Source: Azorhizobium doebereinerae UFLA1-100 (GTDB lineage: Bacteria; Pseudomonadota; Alphaproteobacteria; Rhizobiales; Xanthobacteraceae). From it: a DNA stretch of 64,000 nt. The stretch covers positions 89,199 through 153,198 of the forward strand of contig NZ_AXBA01000003.1 in assembly GCF_000473085.1 (NCBI RefSeq). The letters run 5' to 3'. Below the pieces are notes generated by a model. It made no database searches. It worked only from the letters and a program-made list of their open reading frames with translations, and was not told where the DNA came from. Numbering within the stretch: the first letter of the stretch is position 1; each line of letters opens with the position of its first letter. The translations under genes were made by a program, and so were the position numbers. Below, piece after piece: positions 45,749-55,612 of this stretch.

Positions 45749-47146
45749 ATGAGCGCGGGCACGAACGCGGACATGGACACGGCCGAGGCCACCGCCGCCG
45801 CCGTCCGCGCGGGACGGGTGAGCGCGCTGGCGGTGGCTGAGGCGGCCATCGCCCGCATCGCGGCCAGGCCGGATCTGGTGGCGGTGGTGGATTTCGACCC
45901 CGAGGAAGGGCGCGCCGCCGCGCGCGAGGTGGACCGGCGCCTCGCTATGGGCGCGGACCTGCCGCTCGCCGGCATCCCCGCCGTCATCAAGGACACCCTC
46001 TGGGTGGCCGGGCGCCGTGTCACCCAAGGCTCCCGTTTGTTCGCGGATTTCGTCCCGCCGGCCGATGCCATTGCGGTGGAGCGCCTGAAGCGGGCCGGCG
46101 CGGTCATCGTCGGCATGGCCAACACGTCCGAATTCGCCTGCAAGGGCGTGACCACCAATCGCGTCTATGGCACCACGCGCCATCCCATGGATGCCGCGCT
46201 GACACCGGGCGGGTCCTCGGGCGGGCCGTCCGTGGCGGTGGCGGCGGGGCTCGTGCCGCTGGCGCTCGGCACCGACGCGGGCGGGTCGAGCCGCCGCCCG
46301 CCCGCCCATGTGGGCGTCGTGGGGTTCAAGCCGTCCTATGGCGCCATCCCGCGCGGGCCGGGGTTCCCGAGCCCGTTCGCCGGCCTTTCCTGCCCGGCGC
46401 CCATCGCCGCCACCGTGGCCGATGCGGCGCTGATGTTCTCCGTGCTGCGCGGGCCCGATGGGCGCGATCCCGACGCGCTGACCCCGGCACTGGCGGACCT
46501 GCGCGCGCCGGACACGCTGCGCGTCGCCTATTCCCCCACCTTCGGTCTCGACGCGCCCGTCGATGCCGAGGTGGCGGAGGGCGTCGCCCATGCGGTCACC
46601 GCGCTCGCCCGCTATGGCGCGCGCGTGACGCGCCGCGACCCCGTCTGGCCGGAGGGCGCCGACGAGGCGGCCCTGATGCCGCTCCAGCACGCGGGCCTCG
46701 CGGCCATCCATGGCGCGGCGTTCCGGCGCGATCCGACCGTCTTCGATCCCGACATCGCGGCGCAGATCGAGCGCGGGCTGGCGCTCGACGGCGCGGCGGT
46801 GGCGCGCGCGATCCTGCTGAGCCAGGAGATCATGCGCGCGCTGGGGCGCTTCTTCACCGACATCGACCTGCTGATCGGGCCGACCGTGCCCTGCGTGGCG
46901 TGGCCCTGGAGCCGGCTCGGACCGGAAACGATCGGCGGGGTGGAGGTTTCGCCCCGTGCCCATGCGGTGTTCACGCCGCTGTTCAACCACGCCAAGGTCC
47001 CCGCCATCTCCATTCCCGCCGGACGGGGACGGGCGGGGCTGCCCTTCGGCCTCCAGATCGTCGGCCCGCGCGGCCATGACGACCGGGTGCTCGGCTTCGC
47101 GGCGATGACGGAAGCGGTCCTGGCGGAGGAGGGGCTGTGGGCCTGA
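45749..47146 (+). CDS. Amidase-signature family hydrolase
   Basis: A 465-residue amidase. The catalytic Lys is in IPAVIKDTLWVAG (about residue 77), cis-Ser in TPGGSSGGPS (about 153) and nucleophilic Ser in LGTDAGGSSRRPPA (about 177). The region after the nucleophile is RRPPA rather than the more common IRxPA. GGGAGACAAGG precedes ATG 45749. It overlaps the GntR gene by 10 bp, suggesting one transcript. It is divergent from the hydroxyisourate-hydrolase-like gene. The substrate is unknown. Confidence 0.87.
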   Translation: MSAGTNADMDTAEATAAAVRAGRVSALAVAEAAIARIAARPDLVAVVDFDPEEGRAAAREVDRRLAMGADLPLAGIPAVIKDTLWVAGRRVTQGSRLFADFVPPADAIAVERLKRAGAVIVGMANTSEFACKGVTTNRVYGTTRHPMDAALTPGGSSGGPSVAVAAGLVPLALGTDAGGSSRRPPAHVGVVGFKPSYGAIPRGPGFPSPFAGLSCPAPIAATVADAALMFSVLRGPDGRDPDALTPALADLRAPDTLRVAYSPTFGLDAPVDAEVAEGVAHAVTALARYGARVTRRDPVWPEGADEAALMPLQHAGLAAIHGAAFRRDPTVFDPDIAAQIERGLALDGAAVARAILLSQEIMRALGRFFTDIDLLIGPTVPCVAWPWSRLGPETIGGVEVSPRAHAVFTPLFNHAKVPAISIPAGRGRAGLPFGLQIVGPRGHDDRVLGFAAMTEAVLAEEGLWA

Positions 47147-47922
47147 GCGGCGCCGCCCGGGAGACGCCATCCGGGGACATGCCAACCGGGGACGCCGCGC
47201 CCCGGCGCGCGGCCCGGCGCGCCGGGGCGCCCTCGCTGGCGGACCAGGTGGTGGCGCGGCTGCGCGAGATGATCGTGTTCCTGGAACTGGCGCCCGGCGC
47301 GGTGCTGAGCGAGCCGTGGCTGGTGGAACGGCTCGGCGCCTCGCGGACGCCGGTGCGCGAGGCGCTCAAGCTGCTCGCCTCCGAGGGGCTGGTGCTGCTC
47401 CGGCGCAACCGCGCCGCCATCGTCTCCCCGCTCGACGGCGAGGCCCTGGTCCATCTGTTCGAGGTGGAAGCCGAGCTTGAAGGTTTCGCCGCCGGGCTCG
47501 CGGCGGTGCGCATGACGGGAGCCGAGATCGAGCGGCTGGCGAAGCTCCAGGCGGAGATGGAGGAGCGCCACGCCCAGGGTGATCGCGTGGGCTATATCCG
47601 CCTCAACCAGAAGATCCATTTCCAGATCGTGGCGGGGGCGGCCAATCCCGCGCTGGCCGAGACCCATGCCCGCCTCATCAGCCGTCTGCAACGGGCGCGC
47701 AATGTGGGCCTGTCCGCGCTCGGCCGGGTGGAGGAATCCATCGCCGAGCATCGCCGCATCCTGGAGGCGCTGCGGGCGCGGGATGCGCAGACCGTCCGCG
47801 CGCTGTTCGCCCGCCACGTGGAGCGCACCGGCCGGCTCGTCGCCGCCCATTGCGCCGCGCCCAAGCCGAAGGGCGGGCGGCGCGCCCCATCGCGCAAGAG
47901 CGCGCCGGACCCCCAGCCCTGA
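47137..47922 (+). CDS. GntR family (FCD subfamily) transcriptional regulator
   Basis: A 261-residue GntR regulator. The winged HTH is VVARLREMIVFLELAPGAVL and ERLGASRTPVREALKLLAS near residues 35-80. The FCD domain follows with LNQKIHFQIVAGAANPAL near 150 and EESIAEHRRILEALRARD near 205. The C-terminus is Lys/Arg/Pro-rich. GTG 47137 is preferred because GGAGGAGG lies just upstream inside the amidase gene; ATG 47179 is an alternative. It probably controls the amidase gene it is coupled to. Confidence 0.85.
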   Translation: MGLSGAARETPSGDMPTGDAAPRRAARRAGAPSLADQVVARLREMIVFLELAPGAVLSEPWLVERLGASRTPVREALKLLASEGLVLLRRNRAAIVSPLDGEALVHLFEVEAELEGFAAGLAAVRMTGAEIERLAKLQAEMEERHAQGDRVGYIRLNQKIHFQIVAGAANPALAETHARLISRLQRARNVGLSALGRVEESIAEHRRILEALRARDAQTVRALFARHVERTGRLVAAHCAAPKPKGGRRAPSRKSAPDPQP

Positions 47923-47934
47923 ACCGTCTGGGCG

Positions 47935-49200
47935 TCAGTGTTCGAGCGCGTCCCGCAGACGGTAGTAATGGATGGCGGCGGTGGCGTAGAGCGGGTGCAG
48001 ATCGTGCACCGGCATGGGCGCGATCCGGGTGACGGCGAGCGGCAGCGGCGCGGCGGGATGGAGCAGATGGGCGCCGATGGCGGTGCCGAGGGCGCTCGCC
48101 ATGGCGACGCCGCGCCCGTTGTAGCCGAGCGCGATGGTGAGGTTGGGGAAGGGCCGGTGCAGGTGGGGCAGGTGGTCCCGCGTCATCGCCACCCGGCCGG
48201 ACCAGTGGAAGTCGATGGGCAGATCGCGCACCTGCGGGAAGAAACCGTGCAGCGCCTTGAGGATGCGGTGATAGTCCGGCAGGCCGGTGGGCTCGCCGAA
48301 GGAGCCGCGCCCGCCCATCATCAGCCGGTTGCCGGGGCCGATGCGGAAGTAATTGCCGATGCGCCGGGTGTCGGAGACCGCCGGGCGGCCGGGCAGGATG
48401 CGGGCGAGCAGGTCGGCGGGCAGGGGGGCGGTCGCCACCTGGAAGCTGCTGGCGGGAATGACGGTGGCCTTCAGCCCCGGCCACAGGCCGTCCGTATAGC
48501 CGTTGGTGGCGAGGATGGCCTGCTCGGCGCTCACTACGGCCCCGGTCTGCGTGGTGGCGGTCCAGCGGCTGCCGTCGCGCGCCAGCTTCACCACCCGGCT
48601 GCCGCCATGGATGCGGGCGCCGGCGGCGAGCGCGACGCGGGCGAGGCCGCGGGCGTAATCGAGCGGGTGCAGGATGCCCGCGCGGCGGTCGATCCAGCCG
48701 CCGGCGAAGCCCTGGCCGCCGGTCTCCCGCGCCATGGCGGCGGCGTCGAACAGTTCCACCGCCGCGCCGCGCTTCGCCCAGGCCGCCATGCGGCGCTCGA
48801 TCACCGGCAGATGCGAGGTCTTCACGCTGGCCTGGATCCAGCCGCTGCGGCGCGGTTCGCAGGCGATGGCGTGCTTTTCGATCAGGGCGAAGGCGGTGTC
48901 CGCCGCCTTGCCGACGAAGTCCGTCGTCGCCTCGCCGAACATGGCGTCGAGCGTGTCGGGGTCGTACTTCAGGCCGGGGATCACCTGCCCGCCGTTGCGG
49001 CCACTGGCGCCGAAGCCGGGAGCGCCGGCATCGAGCACGATTACCGAGGCGCCGCCCTCCGCTAGCCGCAGGGCGGCGGTGAGGCCGGTGAAGCCGGCGC
49101 CGACCACCAGCACGTCGGCGCGATGCGTGCCGGCGATGGCCGGCGTCTGCGGCGCGGGGGCGGCCGTGGCGGCCCAGATGGAGGCAGGTTCCTGTGGCAT
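47935..49200 (-). CDS. DAO family FAD-dependent oxidoreductase (PuuB/OrdL-like)
   Basis: A 421-residue flavoprotein of the D-amino-acid oxidase fold. FAD-binding GxGxxG is in VLVVGAGFTGLTAALRLAEG (about residue 30), with ASGRNGGQVIPGLKYD (about 65) typical of gamma-glutamylputrescine oxidase-like enzymes, and LGYNGRGVAMASALG near 362. It would oxidise an amine or amino acid to an aldehyde or keto acid plus ammonia and H2O2. It lies 4 bp after an amino-acid ABC importer, and a PuuR-like XRE-cupin regulator is upstream of that importer. Confidence 0.86.
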   Translation of the reverse strand: MPQEPASIWAATAAPAPQTPAIAGTHRADVLVVGAGFTGLTAALRLAEGGASVIVLDAGAPGFGASGRNGGQVIPGLKYDPDTLDAMFGEATTDFVGKAADTAFALIEKHAIACEPRRSGWIQASVKTSHLPVIERRMAAWAKRGAAVELFDAAAMARETGGQGFAGGWIDRRAGILHPLDYARGLARVALAAGARIHGGSRVVKLARDGSRWTATTQTGAVVSAEQAILATNGYTDGLWPGLKATVIPASSFQVATAPLPADLLARILPGRPAVSDTRRIGNYFRIGPGNRLMMGGRGSFGEPTGLPDYHRILKALHGFFPQVRDLPIDFHWSGRVAMTRDHLPHLHRPFPNLTIALGYNGRGVAMASALGTAIGAHLLHPAAPLPLAVTRIAPMPVHDLHPLYATAAIHYYRLRDALEH

Positions 49201-49204
49201 GGGT

Positions 49205-49936
49205 CTAGACCGGATGGGTGACGCGGCGCAGGAAATCCTGCGTCCGCTCGTGCTTGGGATGGCGCAGCACCTCCTTGGCGGGGCCGCGCTCGACGATGGT
49301 CCCGCCGTCGAGGAACAGCACGCTGTCGGCCACCTCGCGGGCGAAATGAATCTCGTGGGTGACCACCAGCATGGTCATGTGCTCCTCGGCGAGCGAGCGC
49401 ATCACCTGGAGCACCTCGCCCACCATCTCCGGATCGAGCGCCGAGGTGGGCTCGTCGAACAGGATGGCCTCGGGGCGCATGGCGAGCGCGCGGGCGATGG
49501 CCACCCGCTGCTGCTGGCCGCCGGAGAGCGAGTTGGGATAGGCGTCGATCTTGGCGGCGAGCCCGACGCGGGTGAGCAGCGCCTCGGCCCGCGCCCGCAC
49601 CTCGGCGCGCCTTTCGCCCAGCACGAACAGCGGGCCCTCCATCACATTCTCCAGCGCCGTGCGGTTGGGGAACAGGTTGAAGCGCTGGAACACCATGGAG
49701 ACGCGGGTGCGGATGTCGTGGATGCTGCGCCCGGCGGCGTCCACCACCGTGTCGCCCACCGTGATCCGCCCCTTCTGGTAGGTCTCCAGCCCGTTCACGC
49801 AGCGCAGCAGCGTGGACTTGCCCGAGCCCGACGGGCCGATCAGGCAGACCACCTCGCCCTTGCCGATCTCCGCGTCGATGCCCTTGAGCACCTCGTGCTG
49901 CCCGAAGGATTTGTGGACGTTCTCGAAGCGGATCAT
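49205..49936 (-). CDS. Polar amino-acid ABC transporter ATPase
   Basis: A 243-residue ATPase of the GlnQ/HisP class. Walker A is [18 protein letters not shown] (about residue 35), Q-loop region [20 protein letters not shown] (about 80), signature [17 protein letters not shown] (about 137) and Walker [15 protein letters not shown], then [17 protein letters not shown] 49936 overlaps the permease stop by 4 bp. It is followed closely by the DAO-family oxidase gene. Confidence 0.9.
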   Translation of the reverse strand: MIRFENVHKSFGQHEVLKGIDAEIGKGEVVCLIGPSGSGKSTLLRCVNGLETYQKGRITVGDTVVDAAGRSIHDIRTRVSMVFQRFNLFPNRTALENVMEGPLFVLGERRAEVRARAEALLTRVGLAAKIDAYPNSLSGGQQQRVAIARALAMRPEAILFDEPTSALDPEMVGEVLQVMRSLAEEHMTMLVVTHEIHFAREVADSVLFLDGGTIVERGPAKEVLRHPKHERTQDFLRRVTHPV

Positions 49937-50589
49937 CGCGCCTTCCCCAGCTTGAGTTCGAGCTGGCGCATCAGTAGGTTGAGCGGAATGGTGAGGCACA
50001 GGTAGAGCAGCGCCACGAGCGTGAAGATGGTGGTGTTGTTGAAGGTGGAGGAGGCCAGCATCTTGCCCTGCATGGTCAGTTCGGCCACCGAGATGACCGA
50101 AACCTGCGAGGAATCCTTCAGCAGCATGACCAGGTTGTTGGCATAGGGCGGCAGGACGATCCTGAACGCCTGCGGCAGGATCACTCGCCGCATCATGAGC
50201 GGGCGCTTCATGCCGATGGATTTCGCCGCCTCGATCTGGCCGCGGTCCACCGCCTCGATGCCGGCGCGGAAGGTCTCGCCGATATAGCAGGAATAGGTGA
50301 GGGCGAGGCCGATGACGCCGGCCTGGAAGGCGGTGAGGTCGAGCCCGATCTCGGGCATGACGAAGTAGATGTAGAACAGGATCACCAGGATCGGGATGCC
50401 GCGTACCAGTTCCACGAAGATGCGCGTGGGGGTGGCGAGCGCCGGAACCCCGGAGGTGCGCAGCAGCGCCCAGGTGAGGCCGGGCACGGTGGAGAGGCAC
50501 AGGGCCAGCACCGTCACGGCGATGGTCAGCCACAGCCCCTTCAGCAGGATGGGCAGGTATTCGGAGGATTGGGCGATAAAGCTGGCCAT
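49933..50589 (-). CDS. Polar amino-acid ABC transporter permease
   Basis: A 218-residue HisMQ/GlnP-type permease with about five hydrophobic segments. The N-terminal [39 protein letters not shown] near residue 64, and the EAA region [20 protein letters not shown] near 119 are all typical. It probably works as a homodimer since a single permease gene is present. Confidence 0.9.
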   Translation of the reverse strand: MASFIAQSSEYLPILLKGLWLTIAVTVLALCLSTVPGLTWALLRTSGVPALATPTRIFVELVRGIPILVILFYIYFVMPEIGLDLTAFQAGVIGLALTYSCYIGETFRAGIEAVDRGQIEAAKSIGMKRPLMMRRVILPQAFRIVLPPYANNLVMLLKDSSQVSVISVAELTMQGKMLASSTFNNTTIFTLVALLYLCLTIPLNLLMRQLELKLGKAR

Positions 50590-50711
50590 GGTGGGTCTTT
50601 CGCCGCGCCCGGTCGGGCGGGCCGCGCCTCATTCGAAACCGGCGGGAAGAACCGTGGTGCCGGCGCTCTGGCCGGCGTCGCGGTCCGCCCCGCAGCGAGG
50701 GCCGGTGTGGT

Positions 50712-50737
50712 GCGGCCGGCCGCGTGAGGCCGGCCGC
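50712..50737 (-). terminator. Stem-loop after amino-acid binding-protein gene
   Basis: GCGGCCGGCC-GCGTGA-GGCCGGCCGC is a perfect 10-bp stem, 6 bp after the binding-protein stop on the minus strand and before the permease gene. No U-tract is present. It is likely an mRNA-stabilising or partial-termination element. Confidence 0.6.
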
Positions 50738-50743
50738 CGCGTC

Positions 50744-51487
50744 CTACAGGCCGTAGGCCGCGAAGATCTTCGCCAATTCGCCGTTCGCCTTCAGCTTGGC
50801 GATGGAGGCGTTGACCTTGGCCAGAAGCGCGGGATTGTCCTTGGCCACCGCCAGCGAGACGCTGCCTTCCTTGACCGGCTTGTAGCCCTTGACGATGCGG
50901 ATGCCGAGGCCGGGGGTCTTGGCGATCTGGTAGGCGATGATCGGCTGGTCACCAAAGCCCGCCCTGAGGCGGCCGAGCTTCACGTCGCGCATGATGTCGG
51001 CGATGGAATCGTACAGCTTCACCTCGCCGAAGATGTTGAGGGCTTTGAGGCCGTCGGCGAAGGTGGTGCCGACCTGCGCGCCCACGGTGGCGCCCTTGAG
51101 GTCGTCCAGCGTCACGTCCTTGCCGTCGGCGGCGACGAACATGGCGTCGCCATAGGTGTAGACCGCGTCGCTGAAGTCCACCACCTTGCGGCGCTCGTCG
51201 GTGGCGAGCATGCCGGCGGAGATCACGTCGATCTTGTGGGTCGAGAGCGAGGGCACCAGCGCCGAGAAGGAGGTCAGCTCGAACGTCGCCTTCAGGCCGT
51301 TGTCGGCGGCGATCGCCTTGGCCAGATCCACCATGGCCCCGCTCGGCTGCTGCGTGGCGGTGTCGAGGAAGGTGAAGGGAACGCCGGTGGTGGTGACGCC
51401 CACCTTGATCGCCTCTTCCGCATGCAGCGGCGCGGACAGGCTCACGGCGACGCCGAGCGCCAGGACGGCGAGGGATTTCAGCAACAT
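50744..51487 (-). CDS. Polar amino-acid ABC transporter solute-binding protein
   Basis: A 247-residue SBP_bac_3 protein. The signal peptide ends at APLHAEEAI near residue 23. The mature chain has VGVTTTGVPFTFLD near residue 30, MVDLAKAIAADNGLK near 52, and KIDVISAGMLATDERRKVVD near 82, the usual amino-acid-binding pattern. It is the first gene of the importer-oxidase operon and is divergent from the XRE-cupin regulator. Confidence 0.9.
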   Translation of the reverse strand: MLLKSLAVLALGVAVSLSAPLHAEEAIKVGVTTTGVPFTFLDTATQQPSGAMVDLAKAIAADNGLKATFELTSFSALVPSLSTHKIDVISAGMLATDERRKVVDFSDAVYTYGDAMFVAADGKDVTLDDLKGATVGAQVGTTFADGLKALNIFGEVKLYDSIADIMRDVKLGRLRAGFGDQPIIAYQIAKTPGLGIRIVKGYKPVKEGSVSLAVAKDNPALLAKVNASIAKLKANGELAKIFAAYGL

Positions 51488-51678
51488 TCAGCTCTCCTGT
51501 GCCGCGCTCTGGCGGCGCGGGGCCATGACAGGCCCGCGCGGTCCGGCGCGAGTTGGTTCCGCCTCTGAGGACCGGAGGCGCGGGAAGGGGCGCGCCGTCC
51601 GGGCATGACGCCTGCCCGGGAGCATGGCTGCTTCACTATATTGAAACGGCTTTGCGCGGCAACAGCGGTGGCGGCATT

Positions 51679-51789
51679 TTTTCAATTTTATGAAAATGGA
51701 TATTGTTGCTTGTCTTAAATGACGAACATCGGCAGCATATGATGCTTTCAGCACCAGCCCGCGCAGTGGGAAATTTCATAATGATGAAA
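51679..51789. promoter_or_regulatory. Repeated TTTCA/TGAAA inverted repeats in divergent promoter region
   Basis: In the 293-bp gap between the binding-protein and regulator genes, TTTTCA-ATTTTA-TGAAAA (51679-51696) and TTTCAT-AATG-ATGAAA (51774-51789) are perfect inverted repeats. The second overlaps the regulator start codon. A looser TTCACTATATTGAA lies near 51632-51645. Repetition of the same half-site suggests operators for the XRE-cupin protein acting on both divergent genes. The rest of the gap is AT-rich promoter sequence. Confidence 0.5.
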
Positions 51790-52425
51790 CAGAGGCGCGT
51801 CCGATCGCCGTCCGCATCCGGCGCGGCGGCGGCCGTCCCGGCGCCCGCCGGCGAGACGACGGAAGACGACCGGGCCCTGGGCCTCGCCATCCGCGCGGCG
51901 CGCCTGTCGCGGGGGCGGTCGTTGCAGCGGGTGGCGGAGGCGGCGGGCATTTCCGTCGGCCTGCTCAGCCAGATCGAGCGCGGCATCTCCTCGCCCTCGG
52001 TGCGCGCGCTGCGCGCCATCTGCGGCGCGCTGGACGTGGAGGTGCAGGCGCTGTTCGGCGGCGAGGACGCGGCCTCGGCCGAGGCACCCCGCCACATCCT
52101 GCGCGTGCACCAGCGCCGCCGGCTGAACCTCGGCGGGAAGGGCCTCGTGAAGGACTTCCTGACCGCCGGAAACAGCGGTGCCCTGCAGATCATGGAGATC
52201 GTGCTGGCGCCCGGCGGCAGCTCGGGCCTTGAGCCCTACCACCATGTGGGCGAGGAGGGCGGCGTGGTGCTGGCGGGCGCGCTGGAACTGGTGATCGACG
52301 GCGCAGTCCACCGCCTCGGGCCGGGCGATGCCTTCTGCTTCGAGAGCACGCTGCCGCACCGCTTCAGCAACGTGGCGGACGGCGAAACCCGCGTCCTGTG
52401 GATCACCACGCCGCCGGTGTGGTGA
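51781..52425 (+). CDS. XRE family regulator with C-terminal cupin domain
   Basis: A 214-residue regulator. A low-complexity Ala-rich N-terminus precedes the HTH at about residues 45-95 (LQRVAEAAGISVGLLSQIER). The C-terminal cupin barrel covers about 135-210 (GGSSGLEPYHHVGEEGGVVL; GDAFCFESTLPHRFSN). This architecture matches PuuR-type and related sensors that bind small amines or amino acids. It is divergent from the amino-acid importer and oxidase operon, which it probably represses. ATG 51781 is chosen; a second ATG follows at 51784. Confidence 0.85.
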   Translation: MMKQRRVRSPSASGAAAAVPAPAGETTEDDRALGLAIRAARLSRGRSLQRVAEAAGISVGLLSQIERGISSPSVRALRAICGALDVEVQALFGGEDAASAEAPRHILRVHQRRRLNLGGKGLVKDFLTAGNSGALQIMEIVLAPGGSSGLEPYHHVGEEGGVVLAGALELVIDGAVHRLGPGDAFCFESTLPHRFSNVADGETRVLWITTPPVW

Positions 52426-52437
52426 GGCCAGCGCCCG

Positions 52438-53769
52438 CTACAGGGCGAGGCGCGCGATCAGCCGCCCGTCCTGCCGCTGCTCCATGGCGAGGCGGTCCGG
52501 CGTATCCTGGACGATCTGCCACGGCGCCCGCGGCGCGGGCGTGCCGTGCATCTCCACCGGCCGGGCGCGCGTCTTCAGGCGGATCACCGGGGCGGAATGG
52601 ACATAGTCCGCGTGCGGAAGTCCCAGCACCGCATGGGCGATGACCTCGGCCTGGCGGGCGATGGGCTCGATGAAGCGGCAGGGCGCCCCGGCGATGCTGA
52701 TGCAGTCGCCCAGCGCATGGACATGCGGCGCGCTGGTCGCCAGCGTGGCGCCGTCCACCACGATGCCCCGATCGAACGCGAGGCCGGCACCGCGCGCCAG
52801 CCGGCTCTCGGTGGCAAGGCCGATGGCGGAAATGACATGGTCGGCATCCAGCGTGCCGGCGTCGGTGGCCAGCGCGAGCGTGCCGTCCGGCCGGCGCGCG
52901 AGGCCGGCGACCCGTACCCCGCCCATGAAGCGGATGCCCGCGCCGGCGAGCCCCGCCGCGAGGCGCGCGCCTGCCGGCGCGGGCAGCAGGCCCGGCAGCG
53001 GCAGGGGGGCAAGGTCCAGCAGGGTGACGGCGTGGCCGGCGCGGGCCAGATCCTCGGCGATCTCGCAGCCGACCATGCCGGCCCCGACCACGCAGATGCG
53101 GCTTTCCAGCTTGAGCGCGCGATGCAGGGCGCTCCAGGCGGTGAGCGAATTGATCCGCCAGCACAGCTCCGGCGCCAGCGCCGCCGGCACCACCGGCGCC
53201 GCGCCCTGGGCGAGCACCAGATGCGCATAGGCCAGCGTGCCGCGCGTGGTGCGCAGGCGGCGGCGGGCGGGGTCGAGCCCGATGGCGAAGGTATCGGCCA
53301 TCAGCCGCACGCCGAGCCGCGCGGCCTTGTCCGCTCCGGCCTCGCGCCGCAGCCGCTCCGGGGTCAGGCCCCGGCCGAGGGCGATGGAGAGTTCCGGCTT
53401 GTGGTAGGCATCGCCCGCGCAGGCGGTGACGAGGGTGAGCGGCACGTCCGCATCGTGCGCGCGGATGGCCTCCGCCACGCTCCAGCCGGCGATGCCGGCG
53501 CCGACGATGACGATGCCGGCCTTGCGTGGCCGGGGGGCGGGCTCCGCCGCGCCGGGGACGTTGGGGCGGCGTCCGGCATAGGGCTCGAAATCGGACTTGG
53601 TGACACCGCAGACCGGGCATTGCCAGTCGTCGGGAATGTCGGCGAAGCGCGTGCCGGGCGGCAGGCCGCCATCGGGGTCGCCTTCCGCCTCGTCATAGAT
53701 CAGCCCGCAAGCGCGGCAGAGGAATTGCAGCCACGGCCCGAGGCCATCGGTGGGCTCAGGCCGGCTCAT
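52438..53769 (-). CDS. Rubredoxin fused to NAD(P)/FAD-dependent rubredoxin reductase-like oxidoreductase
   Basis: A 443-residue natural fusion. Residues 1-65 form a rubredoxin with the iron-binding pairs [16 protein letters not shown] (about 17) and [14 protein letters not shown] (about 48). The rest is a pyridine nucleotide-disulfide oxidoreductase-type reductase: FAD site [18 protein letters not shown] (about 85), NAD(P) site [20 protein letters not shown] (about 207) and [12 protein letters not shown] near 360. It would pass electrons from NAD(P)H through FAD to its own rubredoxin, supplying an oxygenase or detoxifying oxygen or peroxide. It is last in the sigma-54 operon, coupled to the acyl-CoA-dehydrogenase-like gene. 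Confidence 0.9.
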   Translation of the reverse strand: MSRPEPTDGLGPWLQFLCRACGLIYDEAEGDPDGGLPPGTRFADIPDDWQCPVCGVTKSDFEPYAGRRPNVPGAAEPAPRPRKAGIVIVGAGIAGWSVAEAIRAHDADVPLTLVTACAGDAYHKPELSIALGRGLTPERLRREAGADKAARLGVRLMADTFAIGLDPARRRLRTTRGTLAYAHLVLAQGAAPVVPAALAPELCWRINSLTAWSALHRALKLESRICVVGAGMVGCEIAEDLARAGHAVTLLDLAPLPLPGLLPAPAGARLAAGLAGAGIRFMGGVRVAGLARRPDGTLALATDAGTLDADHVISAIGLATESRLARGAGLAFDRGIVVDGATLATSAPHVHALGDCISIAGAPCRFIEPIARQAEVIAHAVLGLPHADYVHSAPVIRLKTRARPVEMHGTPAPRAPWQIVQDTPDRLAMEQRQDGRLIARLAL

Positions 53770-54950
53770 GCGGGCACGCCTTCCGCCGGCAGCACGTCGC
53801 GGGAGAGCCGGGCCATCTCCCAGCGCAGATGCTTGAGCGCCGGGGTGACGATGGCGACGAAATGCGCCTCGCGCACCCGCCGCTGGGGCGCGGCGGAGGC
53901 CAGATAGCCCCGCGCGCCCTGATGCAGCAGGGAGGATTGGGCGGCGCGCAGCGCGAATTCCGCGCCCTGGGCGCGGGCATCCAGCACGTCGAGCAGATAG
54001 TCCTTCGAGCCCTCATAGGGGGTGAGTGCGAGGCGCTGGATCGCGGCGCGCAGCTCGGCCAGTTCGGCGGCGAGATCGGCGGGGCGGTCGTCGAGAAACT
54101 GGTTCACATGGCCGAGCTGATCTTCCACCGCCAGCATGGCATCGATGCTGCCCTGCGCGACGCCCAGCGCCATGCCGGTCTGCAACAGGATGAAGGCGCC
54201 ACGGATGCGGCCGACAAAGGGGCGGGCCGGATCGGCGATGAGGTCGTCGGTGGCGACCAGATAGTCCTTCAGCCGGAGGCTCCAGGTGCTGGTGCCTTCC
54301 ATGCCGGAGAATTGCGGGCAGGGGCGCAGCTCCGCCGGCTCGTCGCAGCGCAGCAGGAACATGATCTCGTGCGAGACCGTGCCGTCGGCGCGCTCCACGC
54401 CGGCGATGGCGCCGCAATACTGGCCCTGGCCGATATGGCTGACCCAGGGCAGGGTGCCCGTGACCCGGTAGCCGCCCGGCACGGGCCTTGCCCGCAGCAG
54501 CATGGGCTCGATGCCGGAGAAGGCCTTCATCGGGTTGGACAAGGCGGTGCCGCCGAAGCTGCGCCCGGCCACATGGTCATCCAGCAGGGCGCCGGAGAGC
54601 GCCGGGTTGCCGGACTGTTCCAGATAGAGCCCGCACACGTCGTGCGCCCACATGAGGAAGCCGGTGGCGCCGCAGGCGCGGCTCGCCGCCTCCATGGCGG
54701 AGATGGCGAGGCCGAAGCGCCCGCCATGACGGTCGAGATGGACGCCGAGCGCTCCGGCCTCGCCTAAGGCGGACAGGATGGGGAGGGGATATTCGCCGTG
54801 ATCGATGCGCGTGGCCGCGGCGCTGAGCGGGCCGTCCGCAACGGCCGCCGTCGCGGCGAGCACGGCGGCATCGCTCCAGCCGCCCGCCGGGACGGCGTGC
54901 GCGGCGGGAAGGGCGGGGTCGGCGGTCCGCACTGCGGCATTCGGGGCCAT
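53766..54950 (-). CDS. Acyl-CoA dehydrogenase-fold flavoprotein
   Basis: A 394-residue protein of the acyl-CoA dehydrogenase fold. It has an N-terminal helical domain, a middle beta domain ([20 protein letters not shown], about residue 158) and a C-terminal helical bundle. The canonical fatty-acyl-CoA catalytic glutamate context is not obvious. The general build resembles flavin monooxygenases of this fold such as SfnB/DszC-like enzymes, which need reduced flavin. Its partner, a rubredoxin-reductase fusion coupled by a 4-bp overlap, would suit an electron-dependent oxygenase. The substrate is unknown. Confidence 0.78.
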   Translation of the reverse strand: MAPNAAVRTADPALPAAHAVPAGGWSDAAVLAATAAVADGPLSAAATRIDHGEYPLPILSALGEAGALGVHLDRHGGRFGLAISAMEAASRACGATGFLMWAHDVCGLYLEQSGNPALSGALLDDHVAGRSFGGTALSNPMKAFSGIEPMLLRARPVPGGYRVTGTLPWVSHIGQGQYCGAIAGVERADGTVSHEIMFLLRCDEPAELRPCPQFSGMEGTSTWSLRLKDYLVATDDLIADPARPFVGRIRGAFILLQTGMALGVAQGSIDAMLAVEDQLGHVNQFLDDRPADLAAELAELRAAIQRLALTPYEGSKDYLLDVLDARAQGAEFALRAAQSSLLHQGARGYLASAAPQRRVREAHFVAIVTPALKHLRWEMARLSRDVLPAEGVPA

Positions 54951-55010
54951 GGCATTCTCCTCGGATCGCGGAAGCGGGGCCGCCGGACGGCGGCCCCTGC
55001 CGGGCATGGG

Positions 55011-55562
55011 TCAGTCCGCGAGGGCGATGCTGAACGGGATGGGGTTGCGCATGGTGTTGGCCACCGGCGAGAAGTAGTTCGCCTGGCTGACGATGGCGTC
55101 GAGCGTGGCGCGGTCGGCGTCGCCCTCGATGGTCACGGTGACGCGGATCTCCTGGAAGCCCATGTCCTCCGGCTTCTTCTCCGCCCCGCCGGCGCCCCAG
55201 GCGGCCGGATTGCCGATGTCGCCCTCCAGCCGCAGTTCGAGGCGCGAGAGCTTCACCTGCTTCCAAGTGGCCACCGCGGTGATGCCCACGGCAAGGCAGC
55301 CGCCCAGGGCCGAGAGCGCGATCTCGCCGGGCGCGGGCGCGGTGTTCTGGCCGAACAGGTGCAGCGGCTCGTCCACCACCACCGGCGCATGGTCGCCCAC
55401 ATAGCTGAGGGTGCGGTACTGGCCCTCGCATACCGTGCGCACGACGTTGGTGCCGCGGGAGGCGGGATTGGCGCGGCCCTTCTCGGCGAAGGCCGCCAGC
55501 CCGTCGCGGTCGATGGGGCGCAGATAGGTGGTGAGGGTGGTCTCGGCGGCAGTCGCGCTCAT
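55011..55562 (-). CDS. OsmC family protein
   Basis: A 183-residue OsmC/Ohr-superfamily protein. GEIALSALGGCLAVGITAVA (about residue 88) carries the first redox Cys; the partner Cys expected in classic OsmC/Ohr is not evident, though a Cys is present in VRTVCEGQ (about 45). Classic members are thiol peroxidases acting on organic hydroperoxides, but this subclass is poorly defined. It is the first gene behind a -24/-12 promoter and 60 bp before the acyl-CoA-dehydrogenase-fold gene. Confidence 0.82.
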   Translation of the reverse strand: MSATAAETTLTTYLRPIDRDGLAAFAEKGRANPASRGTNVVRTVCEGQYRTLSYVGDHAPVVVDEPLHLFGQNTAPAPGEIALSALGGCLAVGITAVATWKQVKLSRLELRLEGDIGNPAAWGAGGAEKKPEDMGFQEIRVTVTIEGDADRATLDAIVSQANYFSPVANTMRNPIPFSIALAD

Positions 55563-55612
55563 GGCCTGTCCTTGGATCGCTTGCGGCGGGGAGGGGCCGC
55601 AAGGCTTGTTCC

